A DNA stretch of 16,763 bases from Bacillota bacterium. Its GTDB lineage: Bacteria > Bacillota > Clostridia > Lachnospirales > Bianqueaceae. The stretch's first letter is position 1; each line of letters opens with the position of its first letter. The translations under genes were made by a program, and so were the position numbers. Under the pieces are notes generated by a model. That model did not search any database. It had not been told where the DNA came from and was given only the letters and a program-made list of their open reading frames with translations. Positions 1-6,513 of this stretch are shown here, in pieces. Where the stretch lies: contig JAFVHC010000363.1 in assembly GCA_017474705.1 (NCBI GenBank), positions 1-16,763 of the forward strand, in the 5' to 3' direction.

Positions 1-180
1 GAGTATCAAAGCAATGAGGGGCCGGTCATCTATACAAATTGCCGCTTCATCCACAGGAGCTATCGACATGAGGCTGGTTCGATGGTCATCGACGTGCAGT
101 GCGATCAAGGCCGGAAAAGTTTGAAAGGATCCCGCGTCCTGCGCAGCTGCTACACCCTGGAAGAATTGACCAACTACTAA
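1..180 (+). CDS. 3' end of an unrecognised protein (partial)
   Basis: Frame 1 is open from the window edge and ends in TAA at 178-180, giving the last 59 residues of a protein (starts EYQSNEGPVIY, ends YTLEELTNY). The piece has three Cys (NCRF, VQCD, RSCY) and many charged residues, with no membrane segment. I do not recognise the family. It is accepted as coding because it is open to the edge, shows codon use like its neighbours, and the next gene follows on the same strand after 82 nt. A small GAAGC-TGA-GCTTC stem at 188-200 follows the stop but has no T-run, so it is not a convincing terminator. Confidence 0.55.
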   Translation, partial: EYQSNEGPVIYTNCRFIHRSYRHEAGSMVIDVQCDQGRKSLKGSRVLRSCYTLEELTNY

Positions 181-202
181 AAAAGATGAAGCTGAGCTTC
201 AA

Positions 203-278
203 GGAAAGTGCGTTTCATATCAGGTAAAATAAGCTTATCAAAAAGCAAAGGAGATACCTACTATGAAACGCACTTTTT
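203..278 (+). promoter_or_regulatory. Inverted repeat able to sequester the start codon at 263
   Basis: AAAGTGCGTTTCATA (205-219) is the exact reverse complement of TATGAAACGCACTTT (262-276), which spans the ATG and the next four codons. In RNA the stem extends by two G-U pairs to 203-219 with 262-278, 17 pairs in all. The 42-nt loop holds the ribosome site AAAGGAG (247-253) and a 10-bp palindrome ATAAGCTTAT (229-238). The repeat is seen directly; control of translation is inferred. It acts in RNA only if transcripts start upstream of about 203. A possible -10 (TAAAAT, 225-230) would start transcripts without the 5' arm. Confidence 0.6.
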
Positions 279-1357
279 ATCGTACTGAAACCATCGACAC
301 CGAGAAATGGGACGTCATCAAGAAGCAGATGAAGCAGGACCTGCGGGCGTTGGAAGCCGGCAAGGTGACAAGAGAAGAGACTTGCCAGTATCTTCAGGAA
401 CTGCTGCCGCAGGCAGAACCACTGGAACACGATCCGTCGATGTATTTCTTCGGTTTCGACAAGCCCGGCCATATGCCCAGCGATACGCGGGTCTTGTACT
501 TCTTCGAGCCCACGTATCTTGCGGCGGCGATCCTGATACAGGCCTGCGTCCGCTGGCCTCAGATCCTGACGGACGGGTCACTGGTCACGGAGCAAATGCC
601 GGCGGAGGAGCTGCGCCGCGTGGTGGCAGGCATCCTGAAAGGCTGCACCGGCCGTGGATTCTCCGGATCTGGAGTCGAAGCCTTCAAAGGTTTGCTGGAT
701 ACGCTGACGCTCTTCATGGATGCCGGACTGACGATCTTCCAGGAGCAGTGCAAGGATCTGTGCCCGGAGTTCACCACGATGGTGCGAGAGACCTTGAATG
801 AGCTGCTGCTTGCGTTCCTCCACGGACCGATCATCCGTGACTGGGAGACCGATTTCACTCTGCAGGTGGACGATCTGCTGGTCAAAGCCGGCCTTATTCC
901 GGAAGCGGATCCCACGGACGAGCGTTACTATCTGGCCTATGGCAGCAACCTGAACATCGCGCGGATGAAGGATCGCTGCCCAGACGCGGAGCTCATCGGG
1001 ACCACTTGGCTGTCGGACCATCGGCTGGTAAGCCGGCGCAGCGGCTCGGGCTTTTACCTTTCCATCGATGAGGAACCATTTCATCATGTGCCGGCAGCCC
1101 TCTGGAAGATCCGTGCCGAGGATGAGGCACGGCTGGACCGCTACGAAGGCTTCCCACGGCATTATCAAAAGAAAAACGTCTATGTGCAGATCCGGAAAGA
1201 AACGGTCCGCGCCCTCGTCTACTATCTGCCGGAGGATCGTCCTGCAGGCGTGCCCACGAGAGATTACATGGAGATCTGCAGACAGGGCTATCGCGATATG
1301 CACCTGGATGAGTACTATCTTAAGGAAGCGATGAAATACACGAAAGGCATCTCTTGA
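263..1357 (+). CDS. Gamma-glutamylcyclotransferase-domain protein with an unknown N-terminal domain
   Basis: 364 residues. The C-terminal part (about 221-364) has the GGCT/AIG2-like fold signature: YLAYGSN at 223-229 (the substrate-binding loop) and LDRYEGFP at 291-298, whose E295 matches the catalytic glutamate of the family. Such enzymes release 5-oxoproline from gamma-glutamyl amines or peptides. Residues 1-220 are a soluble, mostly helical domain I do not recognise (YFFGFDKPGH at 61-70, then helices rich in Leu). Free-standing GGCT-like enzymes are usually about 110-190 residues, so this is a fusion. Start: ATG 263 with AAAGGAG at 247-253. It heads a same-strand run with four further genes. 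The start region can pair with upstream sequence. The domain call is firm, the substrate unknown. Confidence 0.85.
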   Translation: MKRTFYRTETIDTEKWDVIKKQMKQDLRALEAGKVTREETCQYLQELLPQAEPLEHDPSMYFFGFDKPGHMPSDTRVLYFFEPTYLAAAILIQACVRWPQILTDGSLVTEQMPAEELRRVVAGILKGCTGRGFSGSGVEAFKGLLDTLTLFMDAGLTIFQEQCKDLCPEFTTMVRETLNELLLAFLHGPIIRDWETDFTLQVDDLLVKAGLIPEADPTDERYYLAYGSNLNIARMKDRCPDAELIGTTWLSDHRLVSRRSGSGFYLSIDEEPFHHVPAALWKIRAEDEARLDRYEGFPRHYQKKNVYVQIRKETVRALVYYLPEDRPAGVPTRDYMEICRQGYRDMHLDEYYLKEAMKYTKGIS

Positions 1358-1405
1358 CTTTCTGTGCCGGAGTCACGATAATGGAGGCAGAAGGAGGGTC
1401 AGGTC

Positions 1406-1942
1406 ATGAGCGAGTATCAGGAAAAAGACTATAAGATCTTCGAAATGTTCAGCAAACACTGGGCGCTGGTAAACGCCGGCACTTTGGAGGATTTCAACGG
1501 CTGCACCATCGGTTGGGGCAGCCTGGGCAACCTATGGGGGCGTCCCGGGCATGACGGCTCCAGCGTGACGGTCTATGTCCATCCCGGCCGCTACACCTGC
1601 GCGTATATGAAGAAGTGCGACACGTTCACGGTCAGTTTCTTCCCGGAGGAGTATAAGAAAGCGCTGGGAATCATGGGCTCGAAGTCCGGACGGGATGGAA
1701 ATAAGGTAGAAGCTGCCGGCCTGACACCCATCGCGATCGGAGACAGTGTGACCTACAAAGAAGCCTCGCTGACCTTCCTCTGCCGCAAAGTCTATCAAGG
1801 ACTTTTCGACAAGGAAGGCATCATCCCCGAGGTGCAGGAATACTACGAGATCGCCCCGAAGGTCTACCCAGTGGACGAGGACGGTAATTGGCAGCCCCAC
1901 TGGATGTTCATCGGTGAGATCCTGGAAGTGAAGGAGGACTGA
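1406..1942 (+). CDS. Flavin reductase family (FMN-binding split-barrel) protein
   Basis: 178 residues, cytosolic, no signal peptide. The pattern NGCTIGWGSLGNLWGRP (about 30-46), then VTVYVHPGRYTCAYM and DTFTVSFFPEEYKKALG, is that of the flavin-reductase-like split barrel: the first segment lies at the flavin phosphate and the SFF strand is in the barrel core. SGRDGNKVEAAGL and the C-terminal QPHWMFIGEI strand complete the fold. Proteins of this group bind FMN and reduce flavin or small electron acceptors; the exact substrate cannot be read from sequence. Start ATG 1406 follows AAGGAGG (1391-1397) at good spacing. It lies 48 nt after the GGCT-domain gene and 3 nt before the zinc-ribbon gene, whose ribosome site lies inside its last codons, so the two are probably translationally coupled. 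Confidence 0.88.
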   Translation: MSEYQEKDYKIFEMFSKHWALVNAGTLEDFNGCTIGWGSLGNLWGRPGHDGSSVTVYVHPGRYTCAYMKKCDTFTVSFFPEEYKKALGIMGSKSGRDGNKVEAAGLTPIAIGDSVTYKEASLTFLCRKVYQGLFDKEGIIPEVQEYYEIAPKVYPVDEDGNWQPHWMFIGEILEVKED

Positions 1943-1945
1943 ACC

Positions 1946-2215
1946 ATGTATTACGTGCCGGATGGTACCAAACGCTGCGGCTACTATGAATGCGTCGACT
2001 GCGGCACCCGTTTCCTGGACGTGCGCATCGCACCGACTCTGGTCTGCCCATACTGCGGTGAAGCGCCGGATCTGGAGATCGGTCCGGACGACGAGATGCC
2101 GGAGGTGCGGGAGTCCGCCAAGCTGCAGAAGATGCTGGAGGGCGAGGAAGAAGTGGAGCAGTACGACACGCTGCTCAGCCTTGCCGTGACCGGCGGAGAT
2201 TATAACTGGATCTGA
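1946..2215 (+). CDS. Small zinc-ribbon protein, function unknown
   Basis: 89 residues. The N-terminal 40 residues hold two CxxC knuckles (C16/C19 in CVDC and C34/C37 in CPYC) plus C11, 15-18 residues apart, typical of a rubredoxin-like zinc ribbon. The remaining half is very acidic (LEIGPDDEMPEVRES, EGEEEVEQ) and ends in NWI, with no known domain. The start is 3 nt after the stop of the flavin-reductase-fold gene and uses AAGGAGG (1931-1937) inside that gene, which argues for stoichiometric coupling. It may serve as a metal-site or electron-transfer partner of its neighbour, but that is inference from position only. Confidence 0.75.
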   Translation: MYYVPDGTKRCGYYECVDCGTRFLDVRIAPTLVCPYCGEAPDLEIGPDDEMPEVRESAKLQKMLEGEEEVEQYDTLLSLAVTGGDYNWI

Positions 2216-2238
2216 ATTCTTATCAGGAGGTTGACACT

Positions 2239-2697
2239 ATGCTGGAGATCGGAACGAAAGCCCCGGCCTTTACGCTGCCGGATCAGAATGGAGACATGAG
2301 GAGCCTTGCGGACTACCTGGGACAGAAAGTGATCCTGTACTTCTACCCGAAGGACATGACGGCCGGCTGCACGAAACAGGCCTGCTCTTTTGGCGAACTG
2401 TACCCGCAGTTCCGCGAAAAAGGCGCGGTCGTCATCGGCATCAGCAAGGACAGCGTTGCTTCGCACAAGCGGTTCGAGGAGAAATACGGCCTGCCCTTTA
2501 CCCTGCTGTCCGATGTGGAGAAGACCGTGATCCAGGCCTATGACGTCTGGAAAGAAAAGAAAAACTACGGCAAAGTGTCCATGGGCGTCGTGCGGACCAC
2601 ATATCTCATCGATGAGAACGGTATCATCGTGAAAGGCTTCGATAAGGTCAAAGCCGCGGAGAATCCGGCGCAGATGCTGGGGGTGCTGGACGCATGA
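2239..2697 (+). CDS. bcp: Thiol peroxidase, Bcp/PrxQ-type peroxiredoxin
   Basis: 152 residues, full family length. The active-site signature PKDMTAGCTKQAC (37-49) supplies P37, T41, the peroxidatic C44 and the likely resolving C49 five residues on, the helix-internal disulfide arrangement of PrxQ enzymes. The strands VILYFYP and VVIGISKDS and the segment KYGLPFTLLSD match the family, as does the arginine-containing strand VVRTTYLID near 117-125. It reduces hydroperoxides using thioredoxin in the cytosol. Start ATG 2239 with AGGAGG at 2225-2230. The last four bases overlap the next gene (ATGA at 2694-2697). Confidence 0.95.
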   Translation: MLEIGTKAPAFTLPDQNGDMRSLADYLGQKVILYFYPKDMTAGCTKQACSFGELYPQFREKGAVVIGISKDSVASHKRFEEKYGLPFTLLSDVEKTVIQAYDVWKEKKNYGKVSMGVVRTTYLIDENGIIVKGFDKVKAAENPAQMLGVLDA

Positions 2698-3704
2698 GTA
2701 TCACCGCATTACCTTTTTCCGCGCCGACTTTGGCCGAGATCGAGAAACTGTACCACAAACGCAGCCATGTGGAACTGACCATCGGCATCGACCGGCAGGG
2801 GGAGAGAACGGTCTTCCACTTGGGACCGGATCAGCAGGAGGTCCAAGGCGAGGCGCTGGTCTATCCGGTGGGCTCGATCTGCAAGACCTTTGTCGGTTCT
2901 CTGCTGGCGAAATATGTTTCTGAAGGAAAACTGGATCTTAAGGCGCCGATCGATACCTACATCAAAGGCCTGCCCGAACAGTATTATCCTTCGCTGGAAA
3001 AGCTGGCGACCCATACGTCCGGCTACACGACTCAACCCTACACTCTGCTGTCGACCCTGCCGTTCTTCCTGAAGATGAACAAGGAGGGCGGTCTGTTCCA
3101 CACGAATCCCTTCCGCTGCTATCCGGACGAAGCCGGGATGATGCGGATCCTGCAAGAGACGAAGCTGAAGGACAAGCCTTACAAGTTCGTCTATTCCAAC
3201 ATCGGCATGAGCATCCTGGGCTATATCGTAGGCCAGGTCAGCGGAGAAGGTTTCTGGGATGGCATGAACCGTTATATCCGTGAGGAATTGGGGCTTTCCA
3301 ACACATTCCTGGGCAATGTGGACATGCCGGGCTATGACCGGAAGGATCAGCCCTGCCGCTGCTGGCAGTGGCAGCCGGAAGATATCATCGCTCCAGCCGG
3401 CGCGCTGAATGCTACAGTGGAGGATCTTCTGACCTATGGAAGGATCCATCTGGACGGCAAGCTGCCCTATCTGCGGCTGTGTCACGAGATCCACGGACCT
3501 TGTGAGAAGAATGCTGACAGCGGCCTGGCCTGGCGTCTGGAGAAAGATATCCCGGTCAGCTGGCATACCGGCGCTGCCGGCGCGTTCAACGCCTATCTTG
3601 GCATCAACCGTGAGACAGGGACAGCAGTCGCCGTCGCCGTCAACTACGGCCTGGTGAACGCGGAGCAGATCGGTTTCTCGATCCTGCGCAATGATGACAA
3701 ATAA
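2694..3704 (+). CDS. Beta-lactamase-fold serine hydrolase (class C/esterase-like)
   Basis: 336 residues. The three motifs of the penicillin-binding/class C beta-lactamase superfamily are present in order: SICK at 61-64 (nucleophile S61, general base K64), YSN at 167-169, and HTG at 291-293 in the place of KTG. THTSGYTTQ at 106-114 is the usual downstream signature. The HTG variant is common in esterases and peptidases of this fold, so a true beta-lactamase role is unlikely. There is no signal peptide, so the protein should be cytosolic, unusual for an enzyme acting on cell wall. It overlaps the peroxiredoxin gene by 4 nt and ends the five-gene run. Confidence 0.88.
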   Translation: MSITALPFSAPTLAEIEKLYHKRSHVELTIGIDRQGERTVFHLGPDQQEVQGEALVYPVGSICKTFVGSLLAKYVSEGKLDLKAPIDTYIKGLPEQYYPSLEKLATHTSGYTTQPYTLLSTLPFFLKMNKEGGLFHTNPFRCYPDEAGMMRILQETKLKDKPYKFVYSNIGMSILGYIVGQVSGEGFWDGMNRYIREELGLSNTFLGNVDMPGYDRKDQPCRCWQWQPEDIIAPAGALNATVEDLLTYGRIHLDGKLPYLRLCHEIHGPCEKNADSGLAWRLEKDIPVSWHTGAAGAFNAYLGINRETGTAVAVAVNYGLVNAEQIGFSILRNDDK

Positions 3705-3727
3705 AAAACCTCACGAAGCGTGAGGTT
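3703..3727 (-). terminator. Intrinsic terminator of the DUF4298 gene
   Basis: Perfect 9-bp stem AACCTCACG (3707-3715) / CGTGAGGTT (3719-3727) with loop AAG. On the minus strand it is followed by a run of six T (plus-strand A at 3703-3708), a strong terminator. The DUF4298 stop codon overlaps the stem. On the plus strand no T-run follows, so for the serine hydrolase transcript it would at most protect the 3' end. Confidence 0.85.
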
Positions 3728-3989
3728 ATCGATAGTCCTGGTTCCGTTCCAGTATATTGAAGATCCCGTCCTCGGACAGTACGCCGCAAGGCAGGTCTTC
3801 CGGCAGTTTTCCGGCTTCGGAAGCTTCAAAGTCCTTGCGCCAGGTGGGGCTGGTGTAATACTTTTCCAGCTCGGCGATCTTGCCCTGCAGAGCTTCATAT
3901 CTTTCGTAAGCCAAGTCCAGCTGATCCAGGACTTCCGCGGCTTCATTCAGGATCTGCTCGTAGTATGTGATACGTTCGATGCGCGTCAT
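3726..3989 (-). CDS. DUF4298 family protein
   Basis: 87 residues from MTRIERITYYE to NILERNQDYR. The pattern YEALQ..ELEKYYTSPTWRKDFEASEAGKLPEDLPCGVLSEDGIFNILE, given here in pieces, matches the DUF4298 family: a helical hairpin, then the YY-x2-P-x-W and GVLSEDxI signatures. The function of the family is unknown. I chose the ATG at 3989 and not the longer frame from 4040, because the minus strand has AAAGGA (about 3998-4003) at proper spacing before it, and the longer start would lie just downstream of the -10 box with no ribosome site. Own promoter and terminator make it monocistronic, convergent with the preceding operon. Confidence 0.88.
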   Translation of the reverse strand: MTRIERITYYEQILNEAAEVLDQLDLAYERYEALQGKIAELEKYYTSPTWRKDFEASEAGKLPEDLPCGVLSEDGIFNILERNQDYR

Positions 3990-4022
3990 GGTTCGTGTCC
4001 TTTCGTAAAAAGAGTTGCATCC

Positions 4023-4051
4023 ATTATACACAAAAAACAAGCCGTTGTGAA
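4023..4051 (-). promoter_or_regulatory. Promoter of the DUF4298 gene
   Basis: On the minus strand TTCACA (complement of 4046-4051, 5 of 6 to the sigma-A -35) and a perfect TATAAT (complement of 4023-4028) are separated by exactly 17 nt. This supports the short start at 3989. Confidence 0.85.
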
Positions 4052-4089
4052 GAAGTTCCGTAACCTTCCGTGGGGGAGAAAGGTATTAC

Positions 4090-4098
4090 TGGTATAAC
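4090..4098 (+). promoter_or_regulatory. Possible extended -10 promoter for the 4125 gene
   Basis: TG-G-TATAAC at 4090-4098 is an extended -10 element (5 of 6 in the hexamer). No good -35 is seen 17 nt upstream. It lies 27 nt before the ATG, divergent from the DUF4298 promoter. Confidence 0.45.
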
Positions 4099-4124
4099 AA
4101 CGAACCGAGAGGAGAAATCAGATC

Positions 4125-4421
4125 ATGAGGACCATACAGATCAATCGTCTGAAAAAATATGTAGGCAGCATGGCCCTGTACGGCGTGGCCATCGACGGTC
4201 AGAAGGTGGGAGACATCGGCAATGGCAAAAGCCTGGCGTTCCTGGTGGATGAAAACGAGCATGTGCTGACGATGATGGACCCGATCTTCAACTTTAAAAA
4301 CCTGTCCGCCAGCGTCAGGATCCCGGCCGGCCGTGAGGACTACATGTTCAATGTGTACCAGAAGATGTCCGGCAGGTACGTGTTCGAGCAGGTGCTCTTG
4401 CCGGGGATCGGTCCGCGGTGA
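4125..4421 (+). CDS. Small hypothetical protein, predicted beta-rich
   Basis: 98 residues, no signal peptide or membrane segment. Alternating hydrophobic strands (ALYGVAIDGQKVGDIGNGKS, then LAFLVDENEHVLTMM) resemble the small beta-sandwich of proteins that display or bind an inserted loop, but no family can be named. There are no cysteines. ATG 4125 follows GAGGAG (about 4111-4116). The stop at 4419-4421 is 16 nt before the next start, so it is co-transcribed with the phosphatase-fold enzyme. The partner relation is inferred from that spacing only. Confidence 0.7.
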   Translation: MRTIQINRLKKYVGSMALYGVAIDGQKVGDIGNGKSLAFLVDENEHVLTMMDPIFNFKNLSASVRIPAGREDYMFNVYQKMSGRYVFEQVLLPGIGPR

Positions 4422-4437
4422 TAAAGGAGGAGCCAGC

Positions 4438-5205
4438 ATGAACCAATATCGTCTGCTCAGTTTCAACATCCGCACACAGACGACCTATGATAAAGATCAG
4501 CAGTTCATATTCCGGGCCGACTTCCTTTGCGATACGATCCGTGCCCTGAAGGCCGACGTGATCGGCCTGCAGGAGATGACTCCGTTGATGCGCGGCATGA
4601 TGGTGGAGCGCCTGCCGGAGTTCGTATTTTTAGGCGGCGGACGGGAAAAGGACCACCTGGGAGAATCCGCCGGGATCGCCGTCAGACAAAGCAGATTCTT
4701 GATCGAGCGGGTGTATTCAGAGATGCTCTCGCCCACGCCGGAAGTGCCCGGCAGCACCTATGGCGGGGATCAAAGCGGGTGTCCGCGGGTTTTCACATCC
4801 TGCGACATGATGCCGGTGGAGGGCGGTCAGGCCTTTCGTTTCATGAACATCCATACGGATCACGAGGGGAAAACGGCACGCCGCCTGGAGATGGAGCAGC
4901 TGATGCGATCCTATGAGACGCAGCAGAAACTGCGTCCCCTGCCCACCGTCATTACGGGCGATCTGAATGCGACGCCTGAGGCTTCGGAACTTCAGCCTTT
5001 GCTGGCCGATCCACGCTTCCGCGACGTATCGGCGGACCTTGCGGGCACGTTCCATGATTATGACCGCCTCACGGAGCCGGAGAAGATCGACTATATCTGC
5101 CTGACGAAAGAATGGCAGGTGATTAAAGTCCGGCTGCTGCATGAAAAAAGAGGACCCTTGTTCCTTTCGGACCATGACCCGGTGATCGCGGATGTGATAC
5201 TATAA
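4438..5205 (+). CDS. Endonuclease/exonuclease/phosphatase (EEP) family protein
   Basis: 255 residues with the EEP metal-dependent phosphoesterase motifs in order: LLSFNIR with N10, IGLQEM with metal-binding E46, MNIHTDH (H139), VITGDLNATPE with D175 and N177, IDYI with D218, and the terminal SDHDPV with D245/H246. Members cleave phosphodiester or phosphomonoester bonds in nucleic acids, inositol phosphates or sphingolipids; the substrate cannot be assigned. There is no signal peptide, so it should act in the cytosol. I set the start at ATG 4438, preceded by AAAGGAGG (4423-4430), rather than the open frame reaching 4333, whose first 35 codons are Cys/Arg-rich out-of-frame sequence of the upstream gene. 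Confidence 0.9.
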   Translation: MNQYRLLSFNIRTQTTYDKDQQFIFRADFLCDTIRALKADVIGLQEMTPLMRGMMVERLPEFVFLGGGREKDHLGESAGIAVRQSRFLIERVYSEMLSPTPEVPGSTYGGDQSGCPRVFTSCDMMPVEGGQAFRFMNIHTDHEGKTARRLEMEQLMRSYETQQKLRPLPTVITGDLNATPEASELQPLLADPRFRDVSADLAGTFHDYDRLTEPEKIDYICLTKEWQVIKVRLLHEKRGPLFLSDHDPVIADVIL

Positions 5206-5219
5206 ATCAAGAAAATGCA

Positions 5220-5248
5220 TTGAAGAATGGAGATCTCTCTGCTACAAT
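5220..5248 (+). promoter_or_regulatory. Promoter of the leader/zinc-ribbon gene
   Basis: TTGAAG (5220-5225) and TACAAT (5243-5248) lie 17 nt apart, a good sigma-A promoter. The predicted transcript start is near 5255, which rules out the ATG at 5255 and supports the start at 5282. Confidence 0.75.
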
Positions 5249-5281
5249 GCTCTTATGCAAAACAGGAAGGATCAAACAGCA

Positions 5282-5704
5282 ATGGCAAAGTATTCTGAAA
5301 AACTCGATTCAAAATTGTTCAAAGCAAAAAGTCAGGATGAGATCGCAGCATTATTGAGCGCCGCAGGTAAAGATGCCGCCCAGGCAGAGCAGATCTGGGA
5401 TGAGATCCAGGGCCGTGGGAAAGATAGGGAGCTCGATCTGGACGAACTGGATGCCGTCAGTGGCGGGGCAGACCGCGATTGGCTTACGGATGGCTGTGCC
5501 GCTACGGTGGAGCCGGGCAGCTTTTGCGATACGAACGACGCTTGCTGGCACTTTTCCGTGACCTATGATCACGAACCGGTGGAGGGCCAATGCCCGGTCT
5601 GTGGAGGAATGATGTATTATTATAAGACGGAATATGACACGAGACCGAGCGACGACGTGGATTACTTTAAATGCAGATCCTGCGGATATGTGCTGGTCTG
5701 CTGA
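5282..5704 (+). CDS. Nif11-like double-glycine leader fused to a Cys-rich zinc-ribbon-like tail
   Basis: 140 residues from MAKYSEKLDS. Residues 1-62 look like a Nif11/nitrile-hydratase-type RiPP leader: an amphipathic helical segment (LFKAKSQDEIAALLSAAG) ending in ELDLDELDAVSGG, with the GG at 61-62. The 78-residue remainder holds all eight cysteines (72, 82, 88, 104, 107, 131, 134, 140); CPVC and CRSC at 104-107 and 131-134 form a plausible zinc ribbon. The leader pattern is a known marker of exported or modified peptides; what happens to this protein is inference. Start: ATG 5282 follows AGGAAGG (5264-5270) and fits the promoter. It is flanked by its own terminator, and no modification enzyme, C39 peptidase or exporter lies in the window. 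The alternative is a non-secreted zinc-ribbon protein with a leader-like N-terminus. Confidence 0.8.
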   Translation: MAKYSEKLDSKLFKAKSQDEIAALLSAAGKDAAQAEQIWDEIQGRGKDRELDLDELDAVSGGADRDWLTDGCAATVEPGSFCDTNDACWHFSVTYDHEPVEGQCPVCGGMMYYYKTEYDTRPSDDVDYFKCRSCGYVLVC

Positions 5705-5715
5705 GGAAAAACATA

Positions 5716-5745
5716 AACGGGAGTGTGACTTCACACTCCCGTTTT
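5716..5745 (+). terminator. Intrinsic terminator
   Basis: Perfect 13-bp inverted repeat AACGGGAGTGTGA (5716-5728) / TCACACTCCCGTT (5731-5743) running into TTTT (5742-5745), 12 nt after the stop of the leader/zinc-ribbon gene. Confidence 0.92.
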
Positions 5746-5817
5746 CGAACCTAAAGCGGCATCATACTGATGATCATAAATATTGTACCACGATTCCACC
5801 ACATGGTCCATGATCGC

Positions 5818-5846
5818 TTGAAATCAGCTATGATTTCAGCTATGAT
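5818..5846 (+). promoter_or_regulatory. Promoter of the alpha/beta hydrolase gene, with overlapping repeats
   Basis: TTGAAA (5818-5823) and TATGAT (5841-5846) with a 17-nt spacer. The spacer carries an inverted repeat GAAATCA (5820-5826) / TGATTTC (5831-5837), and TCAGCTATGAT occurs twice (5824-5834 and 5836-5846), the second copy covering the -10. Such repeats suggest an operator, by inference. Confidence 0.75.
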
Positions 5847-5893
5847 GGTCACAAAGACATAGATCACGAAGAAAAAGGAATCGCAAGTCAACG

Positions 5894-6448
5894 ATGAAAA
5901 ACTCGAAATTAGCCGTTTTCTTCCCGGGCATGGGATATACCAACGATAAACCTTTACTGTATTACAGCCGCAAGATGCTGGATGCACAGGGATTTGAGAC
6001 GAAACTGCTGATCTTCTCCGGCTTTCCGAAGAAGGATAAAAACAACGAAAAGAAGATGCAGAAGGCCTTTCAGATCGCATTGACGCAGGCGGAAGAGCAG
6101 CTTGCGGACATGCCCTGGGAGCAATATGAAGAAGTCCTGTTCATCGGCAAAAGTATCGGGACGGCGGCAGCGGCCTGCATCGCCGCCAAACTGAAACAGC
6201 CGGTGCGCCAGGTCATTTTTACACCTTTGGAAATGACCTTTGCTTACCCGATCATGGATGCCATCGTCTTCACCGGGACAGCCGATCCCTGGGTGCCGAA
6301 AGGCCGCATCCCGGAACTGTGCGCAGAAAGAAACGTCCCCTGCCACATCGTGGAGCAGGGGAACCATTCCCTGGAAACCGGCGACTGGAAGACCGATCTG
6401 GAGATGGTCCGCCGGGTCATGACAGCGGTCGAAGCGTTTCTCGCGTAG
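5894..6448 (+). CDS. Small alpha/beta-hydrolase-fold protein
   Basis: 184 residues, compact for this fold. FFPGMGY (9-15) is the oxyanion-loop strand, GKSIGT (85-90) the nucleophile elbow with S87, FTGTADPWV supplies acid D131, and QGNHSLETG supplies H158. The triad is thus complete and ordered Ser-Asp-His. The substrate is unknown; similar small hydrolases are esterases or acyl-hydrolases. No signal peptide. The ribosome site AAGGAA (5875-5880) is 13 nt before the ATG, longer than for the neighbours, so translation may be modest. No clear terminator follows; the aldo/keto reductase gene starts 137 nt on. Confidence 0.85.
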   Translation: MKNSKLAVFFPGMGYTNDKPLLYYSRKMLDAQGFETKLLIFSGFPKKDKNNEKKMQKAFQIALTQAEEQLADMPWEQYEEVLFIGKSIGTAAAACIAAKLKQPVRQVIFTPLEMTFAYPIMDAIVFTGTADPWVPKGRIPELCAERNVPCHIVEQGNHSLETGDWKTDLEMVRRVMTAVEAFLA

Positions 6449-6470
6449 TGTATAAAGGTCCATCCGCAGC

Positions 6471-6510
6471 CTGTCCTTTCCTGTCGATTCCGTCTGCTTC
6501 CTGTCGCTTG
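6471..6510 (+). repeat. Four 10-bp phased direct repeats upstream of the reductase promoter
   Basis: Four consecutive 10-mers read CTGTCCTTTC, CTGTCGATTC, CGTCTGCTTC and CTGTCGCTTG (starts 6471, 6481, 6491, 6501). The period is about one helical turn and the array ends just before the candidate -35 at 6514. Confidence 0.55.
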
Positions 6511-6513
6511 AAC

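Noticed and set aside
578..1303. 241-codon minus-strand open frame opposite the GGCT-domain gene
   Set aside because: No ribosome site or domain; the plus frame has the YGSN and catalytic Glu motifs.
2694..3704. Antibiotic-resistance beta-lactamase
   Set aside because: The third motif is HTG and no export signal is present; this fits general serine hydrolases of the fold better.
5255..5281. Upstream ATG of the leader/zinc-ribbon gene
   Set aside because: It coincides with the predicted transcript start and has no ribosome site; ATG 5282 has both.
5751..6080. 109-codon minus-strand open frame
   Set aside because: It overlaps the promoter and start of the alpha/beta hydrolase gene, has no ribosome site, and looks like low-information Ser/Arg-rich shadow.
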